A DNA stretch of 64,000 nucleotides from Gallionella sp. (GTDB lineage Bacteria; Pseudomonadota; Gammaproteobacteria; Burkholderiales; Gallionellaceae), in the NCBI GenBank assembly GCA_030681375.1, contig JAUXWM010000081.1, positions 1 to 64,000 of the forward strand, read 5' to 3'. Each line of letters begins with the position of its first letter. Within the stretch, counting starts at the first letter, position 1. Positions 1 to 8,543 of this stretch are shown here, in pieces. Below the pieces are notes generated by a model. That model was given only the letters and a program-made list of their open reading frames with translations. It ran no database searches and was not told where the DNA came from. Made by a program: the position numbers and the translations under genes.

Positions 1-27
1 GCGGCGAATTTCGTAAATGATGTCCAT
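1..27 (-). CDS. Start of a probable IS21-family transposase (IstA-like), truncated by the window edge
   Basis: An ATG at 27 is preceded by GGAG twelve bases upstream and opens with the residues MDIIYEIRR. I associate this opening with IstA-type transposases. Only nine codons are visible, so the call depends mainly on the repeated IS-end structure just upstream. Confidence 0.4.
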
Positions 28-140
28 ATAAAACACTCCAGATACCCCCGGCTCAAACGCCGGATGGTTACATACTGAGGTGGAAACTATTGGACGCTGT
101 TTCCACCCCTAATCTGGAAAGTGTTGCACGCTGTTTGACA
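1..140 (-). mobile_element. End of an IS21-like insertion sequence (partial)
   Basis: Read on the minus strand from 140, the sequence begins TGTCAAACAGCG. It then carries two copies of a unit close to AAACAGCGTSCAANANTTTCCA, at about 138-114 and 94-72. Multiple short repeats near the tip are typical of IS21-family ends. A transposase-like reading frame starts at 27 and runs off the window. The element stops only 27 bp from the stop codon of the MEMO-family gene. The family call rests on the end structure and a few residues, so it is tentative. Confidence 0.5.
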
Positions 141-166
141 CGATAGGCAGCAGAATCACGCCACGG

Positions 167-970
167 TCAGTGTGCATGAGCCTTTTCTCCGGTAAATGCG
201 AAGGCGGCATAACCTACTACCCGGTCGCGCGGGCCTGCTGTGTCGCCGGAATTGCGCAGATCAAGCAGATGCGCTTGCAGATGATGCCGCTTGGCTGCGA
301 GTAGCAGGCCGCTGACAGGCGTGCCGCCACAGGCTTGCTCATGTGAAATCGGTTGCTGCAATTTCAGTATTGCGTGCGCGGTGTTGGCGTCCACTTGCTG
401 GCAGGTGTCGTAGGGCAGGTAGTGTGAGAGATCGGAGCTGACGACTATCAATGTTTCCTCACCGCCCCATACAGCTTCTAGCACTTGGGCAACTTCTTCG
501 CTGCTGGCTATGCCTACGGCCAACGGCAACAAGGTGAAATCGCTCAGTACGCGTTGCAGGAACGGCAGTTGTACTTCCAGTGAATGTTCTTGTTCATGCG
601 CGCTTTCGCTGACAATGACTTGAGGCAAGTGCGCAATGGCCTGCATTGCCGCCCTGTCCAGCGTTATCCGCCCCAGCGGGGTATCGAAAGCCTCCGCGCC
701 AGGCAGAACCAGGCCGTGCACCGCGACGCGGTGGGTCGGGCCTAGCAGTACCACACGCCGGATGTGCACGGAAGCCGCACGCAACGTGGCATAGGCCGTT
801 GCTGCGGTTGCACCCGAGTAGGCATAACCGGCATGCGGGACGATCAGGGCTTTGGGTAACAGATCAAACGGACGCGCACCGGCAAGAAATTCCTCTATTT
901 CATGCGATAGTTGCCGGGCGTCGGCGGGGTAGAACAGTCCTGCGACAGCAGGCGGACGGATGGCAGACAT
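167..970 (-). CDS. MEMO1-family protein (AmmeMemoRadiSam system protein B)
   Basis: The 267-residue product matches the MEMO family, related to class III extradiol dioxygenases. Visible landmarks are PAVAGLFYP at the N-terminus, a VPHAGYAYSG motif around residue 45, LLGPTHR, EHSLEVQLPFLQ and VVSSDLSHY. The conserved histidines sit at the positions of the family's metal-like pocket. Its biochemical role in bacteria is not settled. The usual AMMECR1 and radical-SAM partners are not in the window. I chose the ATG at 970 over the GTG at 991 because GGGAG lies about eight bases upstream of it. An IS end lies immediately downstream. Confidence 0.85.
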   Translation of the reverse strand: MSAIRPPAVAGLFYPADARQLSHEIEEFLAGARPFDLLPKALIVPHAGYAYSGATAATAYATLRAASVHIRRVVLLGPTHRVAVHGLVLPGAEAFDTPLGRITLDRAAMQAIAHLPQVIVSESAHEQEHSLEVQLPFLQRVLSDFTLLPLAVGIASSEEVAQVLEAVWGGEETLIVVSSDLSHYLPYDTCQQVDANTAHAILKLQQPISHEQACGGTPVSGLLLAAKRHHLQAHLLDLRNSGDTAGPRDRVVGYAAFAFTGEKAHAH

Positions 971-1119
971 GATGCGCTCCCTCGGATTCACCGCCGCAAG
1001 AATACGCCAAACAGAAATAATTGGACATCAAATTTATTTACACCCGTGCTGTTGCGGATAAGTCCGGTTTTTTTAGGTGTATTTCGTGTACTCAAAATAT
1101 GCAGCCGGAGCGCGGCGGC

Positions 1120-1992
1120 TCAGTCGTAGTCAACATCCTGTTCCGTACCGGCATAACAATTTTGTATCTCGGTGACGATGGTTTTTACTTTCGTTTTCGA
1201 GAGGATTTTTTTGATGATGGTGTTTCTGAAGGCATCCATCTGCGCGCTGAGTAGGGCTTGATATTGGGGCGGCGTTTTCTGCAACAATTGATTCCAGCCG
1301 ACATCTATTTCAGGGGGCGTGTTGCGTGCGCTGCGGATCAGGTTTTCGATCTCTTTTTGTCCGGTACGCGCGACGATGCGGCCATCACCCAGAATCGCGA
1401 AAATGACGGCAATCGCAATCACCGCCTGTGCATCCAGATCACTATCCTTGATAGCGCCCGTAAAATGGTTCTTGCGCAACCATAATGCACATTCAACCGT
1501 GTTCCGGTTGTCCTGTCGATTATGCAGCTCCTTTTTATAGGCTTCATCACCCGTCCATAGCGAATTTGGATCGGCGCGGCACAGTTCAGCGAAAAGCGCC
1601 TTGATGTTGCGCTGCTGCACGAAGGGATCGTTATCGAAATCGGTAATCAGGGTGTGGGCGGGCAGGGCGGCCAATTCCCTGATGTGACGAAAACCCGTCT
1701 GGAATACGATTTCAGCACCCTGATTTAACAAAAAGGATAATTCGGATTCCTTGTTGTGTGGAATATCGGCCTGGCTGATGCCCAAGGAGACGCAGCCTAT
1801 GGTCAGGTAGTAGGCTTCCAGCAGGCCATCTGCTGTCCTGTCATTGGTGAATTTGCGCGCGACCAGCACGGTGATGCCGGCAAGTTCGCGCAGCAGCGTT
1901 TGCGCTTGCTGCTCCCGCCCCTGATCCAGCGCAAGCGTTTCGAGCGCCTGCAACAGATGGGGAGGGCGGGTAGTGAAATGAGCGATTTTCAT
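1120..1992 (-). CDS. Uncharacterised protein, last gene of a DnaJ-headed cluster
   Basis: I do not recognise this 290-residue protein. It is soluble, with no signal peptide or clear membrane segment. It contains a short hydrophobic stretch (about 190-200) and an acidic C-terminus ending in DVDYD. It is the distal gene of four closely spaced minus-strand genes (3599 to 1120) and starts 13 bp after the upstream stop. This spacing suggests co-expression with the DnaJ-domain protein. No catalytic motif can be claimed. Coding status is supported by length, codon use and tight packing. Confidence 0.6.
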   Translation of the reverse strand: MKIAHFTTRPPHLLQALETLALDQGREQQAQTLLRELAGITVLVARKFTNDRTADGLLEAYYLTIGCVSLGISQADIPHNKESELSFLLNQGAEIVFQTGFRHIRELAALPAHTLITDFDNDPFVQQRNIKALFAELCRADPNSLWTGDEAYKKELHNRQDNRNTVECALWLRKNHFTGAIKDSDLDAQAVIAIAVIFAILGDGRIVARTGQKEIENLIRSARNTPPEIDVGWNQLLQKTPPQYQALLSAQMDAFRNTIIKKILSKTKVKTIVTEIQNCYAGTEQDVDYD

Positions 1993-2005
1993 GCGCTAGG
2001 GATGT

Positions 2006-2794
2006 TCACGCAAAGATGTCATCACCCATGCTGGCACGGGCGCCCGGTTTAGCTACGTCCAGCGCCTTGCTGGGCACTTGTTTGCGCAGGCGCAGCAGTA
2101 ACTCTCTGCTGCTACGGGGAATGGCATAATCGTAGCCGTGCGGCTCTTCCTCATCTTCGTCAGGTCGGGCGTGCAATTCATTTTCACCCGGCTGCCAGTC
2201 GGGGAAGAGTTCAAACAGCACCCTGTCCCACGCATCCGGATCGGTACGTGCGATGGCCAATGCCAGCGGAATGATGTCGTGATCGGAGGTGGTCTGACCG
2301 CTGCTGTATGGACCGCGTGCGTAGATATCATTGGCCAGCTCGATGATTTCCTCGATGGCGGTCGAGAACAACGCGGCAAACGCCGTTGTGCCCCAGTCCG
2401 TCGATAAGGCCTCATGTATTAACGCTGCGCGCCGGTCCAGGTCGTCGCTGGCAAATAGAACGCCGTGTATATGCGCAAACAGCGATTCGGCCAGAAACTC
2501 CGGCTCATCTTCTATCATGTCCTCATTCCAGATGGCGGCGAAAAAAGCCAGACTCTGAGCCCATGCCCTGGGCGAAATCAGCAGTGTTGCCAGCGACAGT
2601 TTACCGCCATCGAAGGCGGATAAATGCATGGATGCGACCTGAGGTGCCAGCGTTTCCAGCACTTCCACGACGGCCAGGTCGCCAAACTGTTCAGCGGTTT
2701 CATTAAATGCCTCTTCAGCATGGTCGAGCGATCCGGCCAGTACCAGATCGGTGACCTGGCGGCTGATGGCGGGCAGACTGATTTGATCAGGCAT
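2006..2794 (-). CDS. Uncharacterised protein of the DnaJ-headed cluster
   Basis: This 262-residue protein of unknown function starts at the ATG at 2794. GGAGA lies seven bases upstream, so this is a better start than the in-frame ATG at 2866. The start codon lies inside the end of the preceding gene (8-bp overlap), indicating translational coupling. The sequence is alpha-helical in character, rich in Ala, Leu and acidic residues, with an acidic DEDEEE patch near residue 215. No signal peptide or transmembrane segment is visible. It may act with the small J-domain protein upstream, but that is context only. Confidence 0.6.
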   Translation of the reverse strand: MPDQISLPAISRQVTDLVLAGSLDHAEEAFNETAEQFGDLAVVEVLETLAPQVASMHLSAFDGGKLSLATLLISPRAWAQSLAFFAAIWNEDMIEDEPEFLAESLFAHIHGVLFASDDLDRRAALIHEALSTDWGTTAFAALFSTAIEEIIELANDIYARGPYSSGQTTSDHDIIPLALAIARTDPDAWDRVLFELFPDWQPGENELHARPDEDEEEPHGYDYAIPRSSRELLLRLRKQVPSKALDVAKPGARASMGDDIFA

Positions 2795-3299
2795 TTTTTT
2801 CTCCATTCGAGTCGAACAAATGTTCAATATCATGCCCAGGCGCGAGTTGGTCTTCTTCCTCATCATCGTTGCCCTCGCTCTTTTGCAGCGATTCCAGCGA
2901 GTGATCCTCTTCAGACCAGCGTTTAGGATGTTTGTACAAAAATGCCGTGAGAATAGCGCGACGCGCCAACTGGGGATGGGCGCGGGAAACGGTTAGTACC
3001 GCACGACTGGCGTCATCATCAGCGCATGACACCATGGACAGCACCTTGGCGATATCGCCCTGATTGTATTCTTCGCATTGCGTCAGCAGTCCGGCCATAT
3101 CGTTGAAACTGAGATAGTCCAGCAGCGCGAAACTCAACAGATTCACATCATCTATCTCTGAGCCTTTGGCGAATTCGCCGATTAACGACTTCACGACTCG
3201 GGCATAGGTCTTTCTGTCCGGCGGATCACCCAGCGTGTCTTCAATCTGGATGCCCAGTTCGCGGGACTGATAAGCAAATTCGGAATGTATCTTTTGCAT
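2787..3299 (-). CDS. Uncharacterised protein of the DnaJ-headed cluster
   Basis: This 170-residue protein begins nine bases after the stop codon of the J-domain gene and overlaps the next gene by 8 bp. It is acidic, with a run of Asp and Glu near residues 146-151 (NDDEEEDQ) and an FDSNGEKNA end. I recognise no domain. The order J-protein, this protein and two more unknown proteins suggests a small functional unit, perhaps a specialised DnaK client or adaptor set. No clear ribosome binding site precedes its ATG, in line with coupling to the gene upstream. Confidence 0.6.
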   Translation of the reverse strand: MQKIHSEFAYQSRELGIQIEDTLGDPPDRKTYARVVKSLIGEFAKGSEIDDVNLLSFALLDYLSFNDMAGLLTQCEEYNQGDIAKVLSMVSCADDDASRAVLTVSRAHPQLARRAILTAFLYKHPKRWSEEDHSLESLQKSEGNDDEEEDQLAPGHDIEHLFDSNGEKNA

Positions 3300-3308
3300 G
3301 GTGTGTTT

Positions 3309-3599
3309 TTAATGTGATGTGTCGGGCGTGAGGCCGCAACGGTTGAATAATGAATTCCATAATGAGAGCGCCTCATCTTCCGGGTCGAGAATGATGCGGT
3401 TGTTGAGACTCTGGTTGTATTCGGCTCTTTTTTTAGGGTCTGAAAGCAACTCATACGCCAGTTTGACCGCATTGAATCGGGCAGTGCTGCCCGTATTTCT
3501 GTCCGGATGATGACGCATGGCGAGCGAGCGGTATGCTTTTTTGATCTCATCTAGCGTCGCGCTCGGGGACACGCCAAGGATGTGGTATGGATTTTCCAA
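3309..3599 (-). CDS. Small J-domain protein (DnaJ-like co-chaperone)
   Basis: The 96-residue protein is little more than a J domain. [20 protein letters not shown] is followed by the HPD tripeptide at about residues 31-33, and the helix IV region contains [15 protein letters not shown]. The HPD loop is the part that stimulates DnaK ATPase activity. It lacks the Gly/Phe, zinc-finger and C-terminal client-binding domains of full DnaJ, so client choice must come from a partner. It begins with TTG at 3599, supported by AGGAG seven bases upstream. It heads a cluster with three unknown proteins, which are reasonable candidates for that partner. Confidence 0.85.
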   Translation of the reverse strand: MENPYHILGVSPSATLDEIKKAYRSLAMRHHPDRNTGSTARFNAVKLAYELLSDPKKRAEYNQSLNNRIILDPEDEALSLWNSLFNRCGLTPDTSH

Positions 3600-3710
3600 T
3601 GGATGGCTCCTGTTAGCGCGCCATTTTACACCAGCTCTGGGGTGTCAGGCGCTTCAATGCGGCGGCGGATCAAGATGGCAGCAAAAAACAGCAATCAGTG
3701 TGCAGGCGGT

Positions 3711-4694
3711 TTAGGCGAGTAAATGTTTGATGAGTTCGCGTTCATCGAGCAATTCCCTGTGGCTGTCCTTCATGTGGCGTTGCCCCAGTTCACTGAGTGG
3801 CAGGCCTTGCACGATGTGGAAATGACCATTCCGGCAAGTGACCGGAAAGCCGTAGATTACGCCTTCCGGGATGCCATAACTGCCGTCGGACGGCACGCTC
3901 ATGGTCACCCAGTCGTTATGGTGGGAGCTTAACATCCAGTCATGGATATGCGAGATGGCGGCGTTGGCGGCACTCGCCGCACTGGACAGGCCGCGCGCGT
4001 CGATAACCGCAGCACCGCGTTTTTGCACGGTGGGAATGAATTCAGTTTCCACCCATTCCTGATCAGGCAGAATGTCGCGCACCAGACGTCCGCGTATCTC
4101 GGCGTGATCAAGATCAGGGTATTGCGTGCCGGAGTGGTTGCCCCAGATGATCATCTTCTGGATGTCGCGTATGGGCTGGAACAGCTTTTGCGCGACCTGG
4201 GCGATGGCACGGTTGTGATCCAGACGCATCATCGCGCTGAAATTGTTAGGGTCAAGATCGGGCGCATTCTTCATCGCAAGCAGCGCATTGGTATTCGCGG
4301 GGTTGCCGACCACCAGCACCTTGACGTGACGCGACGCCAGTTCGTTGAGCAGCTTGCCCTGAGCGGAAAAGATCGCGCCGTTGGCTTCGAGCAGATCGCG
4401 GCGTTCCATGCCTTTGCTGCGTGGGCGTGCGCCTATCAATAGCGCAATTTCGGTATCCCTGAAAGCCACCCTGGGATCGTCGGTGATGATGATTTGTTGC
4501 AACAGCGGAAAGGCGCAATCTTCCAGTTCCATCATCACACCGCGCAACATGGTTTGCGCCTGCGGCAAATCGAGTAATTGCAGGATGATCGGCTGCTCGC
4601 GCCCCAGCATGTCGCCGCTGGCGATACGGAACAGGGTTGCGTAGCCGATTTGTCCGGCGGCGCCGGTGACGGTGATGCGTACAGGGGCTTTCAT
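3711..4694 (-). CDS. mdh: Malate dehydrogenase
   Basis: This 327-residue NAD-dependent malate dehydrogenase of the lactate/malate family interconverts malate and oxaloacetate in the TCA cycle. The Rossmann motif TGAAGQIGY is near residue 10, [15 protein letters not shown] carries substrate-binding arginines, LDHNRA lies in the middle, and the catalytic-histidine segment is [12 protein letters not shown]. Length and motifs fit the cytosolic type found in betaproteobacteria. The ATG at 4694 has GGAGAA nine bases upstream and is preferred to the longer frame from 4754. It is divergent from sdhC, with 111 bp between the two start codons that must hold both promoters. Confidence 0.95.
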   Translation of the reverse strand: MKAPVRITVTGAAGQIGYATLFRIASGDMLGREQPIILQLLDLPQAQTMLRGVMMELEDCAFPLLQQIIITDDPRVAFRDTEIALLIGARPRSKGMERRDLLEANGAIFSAQGKLLNELASRHVKVLVVGNPANTNALLAMKNAPDLDPNNFSAMMRLDHNRAIAQVAQKLFQPIRDIQKMIIWGNHSGTQYPDLDHAEIRGRLVRDILPDQEWVETEFIPTVQKRGAAVIDARGLSSAASAANAAISHIHDWMLSSHHNDWVTMSVPSDGSYGIPEGVIYGFPVTCRNGHFHIVQGLPLSELGQRHMKDSHRELLDERELIKHLLA

Positions 4695-4805
4695 GAGTGG
4701 TTCTCCGGAGGCTGGCGTGAGCGCATCATAGTTCTTTTGGTTTTCTCGTGCCATGCAAAAGGTGTAACATGCCGCTCAGTATTTTCGCCATGGCAAAGGT
4801 CGCTA

Positions 4806-5180
4806 ATGAATAAAGTCCGCCCGAAACACCTTGCGCTGCATCTGATCCAACTGCCTCTTCCCGGTTTTGTTTCCATTCTTCATCGCGTCAGCGGACTGGC
4901 TCTGTTTCTGGCATTGCCGCTATTGCTGATGATATTGCAATACAGCCTGCGTTCTATTGTGACTTATGAACAATTGATGGATGTGCTGGCACACCCGCTG
5001 GCGAAGCTGATGTTATTGGGCGTGGTATGGGCCTATGCACATCACTTTTGTGCCGGGCTGCGCTATATGGCGATTGATTTACACCTGGTCGCCAACCTTA
5101 AACAGGCCCGCGACAGCAGCAAAATCGTCATGCTGGTGAGTCTGATATTGACAGCCCTGATCGGAGTGAAGTTATGGTAA
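4806..5180 (+). CDS. sdhC: Succinate dehydrogenase cytochrome b556 subunit
   Basis: The 124-residue protein has three hydrophobic membrane helices and anchors complex II. The N-terminal PKHLALHLIQLPLPGFVSIL includes a family-typical RVSGL segment just after it. The heme-ligand histidine region is AYAHHFCAGLRYMAID near residue 80. The start at 4806 gives the usual family length and is preferred to the long upstream extension. It overlaps sdhD by 7 bp and is the first gene of the sdh operon. Confidence 0.93.
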   Translation: MNKVRPKHLALHLIQLPLPGFVSILHRVSGLALFLALPLLLMILQYSLRSIVTYEQLMDVLAHPLAKLMLLGVVWAYAHHFCAGLRYMAIDLHLVANLKQARDSSKIVMLVSLILTALIGVKLW

Positions 5181-5521
5181 ACCGCACCGTCGTCGGCGCA
5201 CATTACGGTCTGCGCGACTGGCTGATTCAGCGCGTTAGCGCCGGGGTGATGGCGCTGGGCACGCTGGCACTGGCTGTGTATGTCTTGCTGCATCCCGATA
5301 TGGGTTATGACCGTTGGACCGGATTGTTTTCCAGCCAGGCGGTACGCGCATTTGCACTGCTGTTCCTGCTGAGTCTGTTCTATCACGCCTGGGTCGGCAT
5401 GCGCGACATCGTGATGGATTACGTCAAGCCGACTGGGATACGGCTGGTCATACATGTTCTGGTCATTCTGACCTTGTTGCTTTATACGATCTGGTCGGTA
5501 CAGATATTCTGGGGAATGTGA
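5174..5521 (+). CDS. sdhD: Succinate dehydrogenase membrane anchor subunit
   Basis: The 115-residue hydrophobic protein with three predicted helices completes the quinone-reducing membrane anchor of complex II together with SdhC. The LFYHAWVGMRDIVMDY segment near residue 75 contains the conserved histidine and the Asp/Tyr region close to the quinone site. The gene overlaps sdhC by 7 bp. A 196-bp gap containing several repeats separates it from sdhA, which is unusually long for an sdh operon. Confidence 0.92.
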   Translation: MVNRTVVGAHYGLRDWLIQRVSAGVMALGTLALAVYVLLHPDMGYDRWTGLFSSQAVRAFALLFLLSLFYHAWVGMRDIVMDYVKPTGIRLVIHVLVILTLLLYTIWSVQIFWGM

Positions 5522-5717
5522 TTCAGGGCTGAGGACTGAGGACTGAGGACTGATGCCGCAAGGGGATTCCCCGTGCAACTAAGCCCGCAAGGGGTTTCCC
5601 TCGGAGCTACGGAGATGAATCTCCTGCTCCTGAATGAATGGGGCTGCGCCCCAAATTGTTGCGTGAAGGACTGAGGAGAATACGCCTAATGGATAATCAG
5701 GCATTAAGGGAAATAAA
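5522..5717. repeat. Repeat-filled spacer between sdhD and sdhA
   Basis: The spacer begins with three tandem copies of the heptamer GAGGACT (5531-5551). A paired unit CCGCAAGGGGNTTCCC follows at 5553-5568 and 5585-5600, and a related paired unit appears at 55193-55240. A small hairpin GGGGCTGCGCCCC (5640-5652) and another GGACTGAGGA (5668-5677) follow. The ribosome binding site of sdhA (AAGGGAAATAAA) is at the right end. I see no gene here. The unit at 5553-5600 looks like a dispersed non-coding repeat. Confidence 0.7.
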
Positions 5718-7481
5718 ATGGCTGTGAATAAACGAACATTTGATGTGGTGGTAGTCGGTGCAGGCGGTTCGGGCATGCGCGCGGCCTTGCAGTTGGCCGA
5801 AGCCGGACTGAAGGTGGCTGTGCTGTCCAAGGTGTTTCCCACGCGTTCGCATACGGTTGCCGCACAGGGCGGCATCGCGGCCAGTCTGGGCAATGTCAAC
5901 GAGGATAATTGGCACTGGCACATGTATGACACGGTGAAGGGCTCGGATTATCTGGGCGATCAGGATGCCATCGAGTTCATGTGTCGCGCCGCCCCCGAAG
6001 TCGTGTATGAGCTGGAGCATTACGGCATGCCGTTCGACAGGCTGGACAGCGGCAAGATATATCAGCGCCCGTTCGGCGGGCACATGCAGGATTACGGCAA
6101 GAATCCGGTGCAGCGCGCCTGCGCGGCGGCGGATCGTACCGGCCATGCTCTGTTGCATACTCTGTATCAGCAGAACGTCAAGGCCAATACCCATTTCTTC
6201 ATCGAGTGGATGGCGCTGGATCTGATACGCGATGAAGAGGGCGATGTGCTGGGCGTGACCGCGATGGAGATCGAAACCGGCGAAGTCATGCTGTTTCAGG
6301 CGCGCGCGACACTGCTCGCCACCGGTGGTGCGGGGCGTATTTTTCAGTCGAGCACCAATGCCTTCATCAATACCGGCGACGGTCTGGGCATGGCGGCGCG
6401 CGCCGGGATTCCGCTGGAAGACATGGAGTTTTTCCAGTTTCATCCGACCGGGGTGTATGGCGCGGGGGTGTTGATTACCGAAGGCGTGCGCGGCGAGGGC
6501 GGTTATCTGGTGAATGGGCAGGGTGAGCGTTTCATGTCCAACTATGCGCCGAATGCCATGGATCTGGCCAGCCGCGATGTCGTGTCACGCGCCATGACGA
6601 TAGAGATTAACGAGGGGAGAGGCTGCGGGCCGCTAGGCGATCATCTCATGCTCAAGCTGGATCATCTGGGCGACGATGTGATTAAACAGCGTCTGCCGGG
6701 CATACGCGAAATCGCGCTCAAATTCGCCCATGTCGATCCGGCCAAAAACCCTATTCCGGTCGTGCCGACCGCGCATTACATGATGGGCGGCATCCCGACC
6801 AATTACCACGGTCAGGTCGTCGCGCCCTATAAGACCGGGCCGGACGAAGTCGTACACGGCCTGTATGCGGTGGGTGAATGCGCCTGCGTATCGGTGCACG
6901 GCGCCAATCGTCTGGGCTGTAATTCGTTGCTGGATTTGCTGGTGTTCGGGCGGGAAGCCGGACGGCAAATCATCGAAGATCTGAAAAGCAACCCGCATCC
7001 CAAGCCGCTGCCCGGTGATGCCGCAGATCGACCGCTGGCCCGACTGGACAGGCTGGAGAATCAGAAAAATGGCGAACGCGTCTCCGGGGTCGGCGATGCG
7101 ATGCGCAAAACTATGCAGAAGCATTGCGGTGTATTCCGCTTCCCGGACTTGCTCGCGGAAGGGGTGACACAAATCAAACAGATCGCCGAACGCGTCGCGC
7201 ACACTGAAATTCAAGACAAGAGCCGTGTGTTCAATACCGCGCGCATCGAGGCGCTGGAGCTGGATAATCTGATCGAAGTCGCGCAGGCGACGATGATCGC
7301 CGCTGAGGCCAGAAAAGAGAGCCGTGGCGCGCACGCACGCGATGACTTTCAGGATAGAGATGATGTGAATTGGCTCAAACACAGCCTGTATTTCAGTGAA
7401 GGAAGCAGACTCGATTACAAGCCGGTACGCCTGAAACCGCTGACGGTGGATTCGTTCCCGCTCAAGGCGAGGGTCTACTAA
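5718..7481 (+). CDS. sdhA: Succinate dehydrogenase flavoprotein subunit
   Basis: The 587-residue subunit oxidises succinate to fumarate. The FAD-binding [13 protein letters not shown] motif lies at about 12-24. His45 in [10 protein letters not shown] is the expected covalent FAD attachment site. [16 protein letters not shown] and the active-site arginine/histidine segment [16 protein letters not shown] are all present. [19 protein letters not shown] near the C-terminal third binds FAD again. Length is normal. The gene lies in a complete sdhCDAB-sdhE set. The 86-bp gap to sdhB contains a degenerate CTAGC/GCTAG-rich repeat. Confidence 0.97.
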   Translation: MAVNKRTFDVVVVGAGGSGMRAALQLAEAGLKVAVLSKVFPTRSHTVAAQGGIAASLGNVNEDNWHWHMYDTVKGSDYLGDQDAIEFMCRAAPEVVYELEHYGMPFDRLDSGKIYQRPFGGHMQDYGKNPVQRACAAADRTGHALLHTLYQQNVKANTHFFIEWMALDLIRDEEGDVLGVTAMEIETGEVMLFQARATLLATGGAGRIFQSSTNAFINTGDGLGMAARAGIPLEDMEFFQFHPTGVYGAGVLITEGVRGEGGYLVNGQGERFMSNYAPNAMDLASRDVVSRAMTIEINEGRGCGPLGDHLMLKLDHLGDDVIKQRLPGIREIALKFAHVDPAKNPIPVVPTAHYMMGGIPTNYHGQVVAPYKTGPDEVVHGLYAVGECACVSVHGANRLGCNSLLDLLVFGREAGRQIIEDLKSNPHPKPLPGDAADRPLARLDRLENQKNGERVSGVGDAMRKTMQKHCGVFRFPDLLAEGVTQIKQIAERVAHTEIQDKSRVFNTARIEALELDNLIEVAQATMIAAEARKESRGAHARDDFQDRDDVNWLKHSLYFSEGSRLDYKPVRLKPLTVDSFPLKARVY

Positions 7482-7567
7482 GTTACTAGCTTGTAGTCTG
7501 TAGCGGCTAGCCAACCCGGTTCCGCTGCAAGCTATGTGCTACTGGCTACTAGCTTTAGGATGAAATT

Positions 7568-8263
7568 ATGAAATTCAGAATTTATCGTTACAATCCGGAA
7601 ATCGATGCTGCGCCGCGCATGCAGAACTACGAGCTTAACGTAGAGCCGACCGGCAAGATGTTGCTCGATGCGCTGGTATTGTTGAAGGAGCAGGACGACA
7701 GTCTCAGCCTGCGCAAATCTTGCCGGGAAGGGGTGTGCGGTTCGGATGCGATGAATATCAACGGGCGCAACGGTTTGGCGTGTATCACGCCGCTTTCTAC
7801 GCTGAAGGAACCCGTGGAGTTGCGTCCGCTGCCCGGATTGCCGGTAATACGCGACTTGATCGTGGACATGACGCAGTTCTTCAAGCAATACCATTCGATC
7901 AAGCCGTACCTGATTAATAATGACCCGCCACCGGAAACAGAGCGCGTGCAGTCTCCAGCTCAGCGTGCGCATCTGAATGGTTTGTATGAGTGTATATTGT
8001 GCGGATGCTGCACCACGGCCTGCCCGTCATTCTGGTGGAATCCGGATAAGTTCGTCGGCCCGGCAGGTTTGTTGCAGGCCTACCGTTTCATTGCCGATAC
8101 CCGTGATCAGGCCACCAGCGAGCGCCTGGATGATCTGGAAGATCCGTATCGGCTGTTCCGTTGCCACACCATCATGAATTGCGTGGATGTCTGCCCTAAG
8201 GAGTTGAATCCGACCGAGGCGATTGGCCGTATCAAAGATTTGATGATCAAGCGCATGGTTTGA
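7568..8263 (+). CDS. sdhB: Succinate dehydrogenase iron-sulfur subunit
   Basis: The 231-residue electron-transfer subunit carries three clusters. The 2Fe-2S site is CREGVCGSD with a later Cys72; the Asp at position 60 replaces a cysteine, as in E. coli SdhB. CILCGCCTTACPS and CHTIMNCVDVCPKELNP supply ligands for the 4Fe-4S and 3Fe-4S clusters. AGGATGAAATT lies directly before the ATG. It follows sdhA and passes electrons to the SdhCD quinone site. Confidence 0.96.
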   Translation: MKFRIYRYNPEIDAAPRMQNYELNVEPTGKMLLDALVLLKEQDDSLSLRKSCREGVCGSDAMNINGRNGLACITPLSTLKEPVELRPLPGLPVIRDLIVDMTQFFKQYHSIKPYLINNDPPPETERVQSPAQRAHLNGLYECILCGCCTTACPSFWWNPDKFVGPAGLLQAYRFIADTRDQATSERLDDLEDPYRLFRCHTIMNCVDVCPKELNPTEAIGRIKDLMIKRMV

Positions 8264-8280
8264 AAAACGAGGACTGAGGG

Positions 8281-8520
8281 ATGAGGACTGAACTATTGCA
8301 ACGAGTGCGCTGGCGCTGCAGGCGCGGTTTGTTGGAGCTGGATATCGTGCTGGGGCGCTTTGTTGATACGAATTACACCCGGTTATCAGAGAAAGAACGG
8401 CAAATATTTGAAGAGTTTCTGGATATGCCGGACAATCCGCTCTGGGATATGATTGCAGGCAGGCAGGATGCCGTGTCGGATGAACAGGCCGCGTTGCTGG
8501 AAAAAATTAACGCGGCATAA
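8281..8520 (+). CDS. sdhE: FAD assembly factor SdhE
   Basis: This 79-residue member of the SdhE/YgfY family helps attach FAD covalently to SdhA. The signature RRGLLELD (RGxxE) is near residues 14-21, followed by the helical bundle pattern [22 protein letters not shown]. The proposed ATG at 8281 lies inside a GAGGACT repeat (8269-8289), so the first residues MRTE are encoded by repeat DNA. A TTG at 8296 is an alternative start. Its position between sdhB and gltA fits its role. Confidence 0.88.
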   Translation: MRTELLQRVRWRCRRGLLELDIVLGRFVDTNYTRLSEKERQIFEEFLDMPDNPLWDMIAGRQDAVSDEQAALLEKINAA

Positions 8521-8543
8521 ATAATATCAGGATGGGAAATCGG

